Below are positions 14,079 to 15,404 of a stretch of DNA of 15,404 bases, piece by piece (position 1 is the stretch's first letter; every line of letters starts with the position of its first letter). This DNA comes from CBFIHN01 sp965662575 (GTDB taxonomy: Bacteria > Pseudomonadota > Gammaproteobacteria > Francisellales > CACEW01). A program made the translations under genes and the position numbers. The notes under the pieces are model-generated. The model searched no databases, was not told where the DNA came from, and saw nothing but the letters and a program-made list of their open reading frames with translations. The DNA lies in the NCBI GenBank assembly GCA_965662575.1, contig CBFIHN010000039.1, positions 1 through 15,404 of the forward strand, given 5' to 3'.

Positions 14079-15394
14079 TTGGATCCGCCGTAAGCACCAA
14101 ACTTAGGATAGCTATATTTCTTATCGTTTATCATATTATTAAACATGGAAATAATTCTAAAATAGGATTCTTCTTTTTTATTAATGCATGGCCGATTGCA
14201 TTCACTTCCATTTTCTATGGGGTACATTGAATCTGAAAAGTACTCAACCTCATTCTTTACTAATTTTTTCAGTTGTTCTGGATTGTGGTCGCTCTCTAGC
14301 GCTCTATTTAAATTATTAGCTCTTTCTCTATGAGGAATAAAAAGTAATGAACACCACCACCACCAAGGAACAGTTGTGTAGTTAGATAAACAGGCTCTAA
14401 AAAATTCCTTAAGCAAAAATAGCCCATAAGCTTCAAGCTCATTTCTCCCCTTCGCTGGCAAAATGTAAGGAAAGATAATATCTATCAAAATATCATAACT
14501 AATTGCAACGGTTGGATTCTGGGCTTCTAAATGAAGTTTTTCTTTCTTTATAGCAAGTTTGTCTTTTCTTATGATAACTTCCGAAAGTAGTATTAGTGCA
14601 GAAAGATATGATTTTGTCATTTCGGGATGAATAAATGCTAATTGATGTTTCACATGTTGTTTGATACGGGAACGGTAACATTCAAATTGCCTCTCAGTAC
14701 GAGATGAGTCTTTTTCGTCCTCCACCAATATCTGAAGAGCTTCAGTGCTAAATGCATTATTATCAATTTTTCCACACCAAAGGAAAATGCTCTCTTTTTC
14801 TTTTCTTTTAAACTGATCATTTTCCTCAGCACCATAAAGCGCATAGAAAATATCGGCGCCAGGTTTTGCTAGAAGCTCGTTAAGTAGCGCAGTATGCCCA
14901 CCTCTCGCAGCACCATGAATCGCCTCATCGATATTGGTGTCGCCAGGGTTTTTTAGAAGCTCGTTGAGTAGCGCAGTATGCCCACCCATCGCAGCACCAT
15001 AAGTCGCATACGTATAGTTAATATTGGCGCCAGATTCTGCTAGTGCTAGAAGCTTGTTGAGTAGCGCAGTATGCCCACCTATCGCAGCACCAAGAATCGC
15101 CTGGTTAATATTGGCGCCAGATTCTGCTAGAAGCTTGTTGAGTAGCGCAGTATGCCCACCTCTCGCAGCACCAAGAATCGCACAGTTAATATTGGTGTCG
15201 CCAGGGTTTTTTAGAAGCTCGTTGAGTAGTAGCTCAGTACGCCCACCTATCGCAGCACCAAGAATCGCATAGTTAATATTGGCGCCAGGGTTTTTTAGAA
15301 GATCGTTGAGTAGCGCAGTATGCCCACCGTAAGCGCCAAATACACCACCTGGTAGCTCCCGCGAATTCAGGCTGAGATAATGGCCACACTCCAA
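14075..15394 (-). CDS. Ankyrin-like repeat protein, ends probably rearranged
   Basis: 439-residue minus-strand ORF. Residues 19-185 are six imperfect 25-31-residue repeats of the form xxGAAxGGHTALLNELLxxPGANINxA. These resemble ankyrin repeats (helix, GGH turn, helix TALLNxLL, then GANIN like GADVN) but are shorter than the canonical 33. Residues 186-439 form a charged, mostly helical region with aromatic patches, including WWWW from four TGG codons, and no recognised domain. The only start is a TTG directly after an in-frame stop, with weak AGG spacing, so the true N-terminus may be lost. The last residues FGAYGG repeat the first module's start and then end abruptly at the IS30 fragment, suggesting truncation. 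No signal peptide or membrane segment was seen. Proteins like this are often effectors in host-associated bacteria; that role is inference. Confidence 0.7.
   Translation of the reverse strand: MECGHYLSLNSRELPGGVFGAYGGHTALLNDLLKNPGANINYAILGAAIGGRTELLLNELLKNPGDTNINCAILGAARGGHTALLNKLLAESGANINQAILGAAIGGHTALLNKLLALAESGANINYTYATYGAAMGGHTALLNELLKNPGDTNIDEAIHGAARGGHTALLNELLAKPGADIFYALYGAEENDQFKRKEKESIFLWCGKIDNNAFSTEALQILVEDEKDSSRTERQFECYRSRIKQHVKHQLAFIHPEMTKSYLSALILLSEVIIRKDKLAIKKEKLHLEAQNPTVAISYDILIDIIFPYILPAKGRNELEAYGLFLLKEFFRACLSNYTTVPWWWWCSLLFIPHRERANNLNRALESDHNPEQLKKLVKNEVEYFSDSMYPIENGSECNRPCINKKEESYFRIISMFNNMINDKKYSYPKFGAYGGSN
14840..15340 (-). repeat. Tandem ankyrin-like coding repeats (six units)
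   Basis: Six tandem DNA units of about 75-93 bp with a strongly conserved core, read on the plus strand as (A/T)GCCCACC preceded by TTGAGTAGCGCAG. Unit length varies by whole codons. Examples are an extra TGCTAG copy at 15039-15050, an extra TAG at 15227-15232, and a GGTGTCGCC versus GGCGCC difference. High identity between units points to recent duplication or ongoing gene conversion. Confidence 0.85.
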
Positions 15395-15404
15395 TCAACC
15401 TGAG

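Noticed and set aside
15024..15272. 82-residue plus-strand repetitive ORF
   Set aside because: Antisense shadow of the ankyrin-like repeats; its repetition follows from the other strand.
14840..15340. CRISPR array
   Set aside because: The repeats are contiguous coding units of about 75-93 bp, without constant short repeats separated by unique spacers.

Overview
The window reads as the replication-origin region of a low-GC gammaproteobacterial chromosome, followed by housekeeping and cell-envelope genes and ending in a patch of decayed transposons and a repeat-protein gene. The DnaA, DnaN, RecF, GyrB, Orn, WaaF and WaaC proteins all resemble gammaproteobacterial versions. The two lipopolysaccharide heptosyltransferases show a Gram-negative outer membrane. 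The ankyrin-like protein, the transposon debris and the low GC suggest a host-associated lineage, perhaps near Legionellales/Coxiellaceae, but that placement is inference and no species is named.

Layout. (1) 1-1055: orn (oligoribonuclease), then an AT-rich intergenic region with an unwinding-type tract and a cluster of consensus DnaA boxes, the likely oriC. A fourth perfect box lies inside the start of dnaA. (2) 1056-7310: the classic dnaA-dnaN-recF-gyrB order. A strong terminator and a foldable non-coding stretch split dnaN from recF, and recF and gyrB overlap by 4 bp. (3) 7381-8309: folA and tsaE, overlapping by one base. (4) 8308-9116: a small minus-strand island with a 107-residue helix-turn-helix protein, its own terminator, and a frameshifted small ORF upstream. 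A repeat-like sequence also found after dnaN lies just beyond it. (5) 9117-13516: a tightly overlapping plus-strand run of a POT/PTR2-type transporter, nagZ, waaF and waaC, joining peptide uptake, peptidoglycan recycling and lipopolysaccharide inner-core synthesis. (6) 13517-14083: remnants of a Tn3-family transposase (minus) and an IS30-family transposase (plus) butted together. (7) 14075-15394: a minus-strand ORF with six imperfect 25-31-residue ankyrin-like repeats and a long unrecognised C-terminal region; both of its ends look broken or rearranged.

All core genes run on the plus strand, co-directional with dnaA and away from the putative origin. The accessory material (HTH island, Tn3 remnant, ankyrin gene) is on the minus strand. 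The least explained parts are the ankyrin-like locus with its matching broken ends, the HTH island, the related 37-bp sequences after dnaN and before the transporter, the perfect 12-bp hairpin inside waaF, and the transporter's missing proton-coupling motif. No tRNA, rRNA or CRISPR array was seen.
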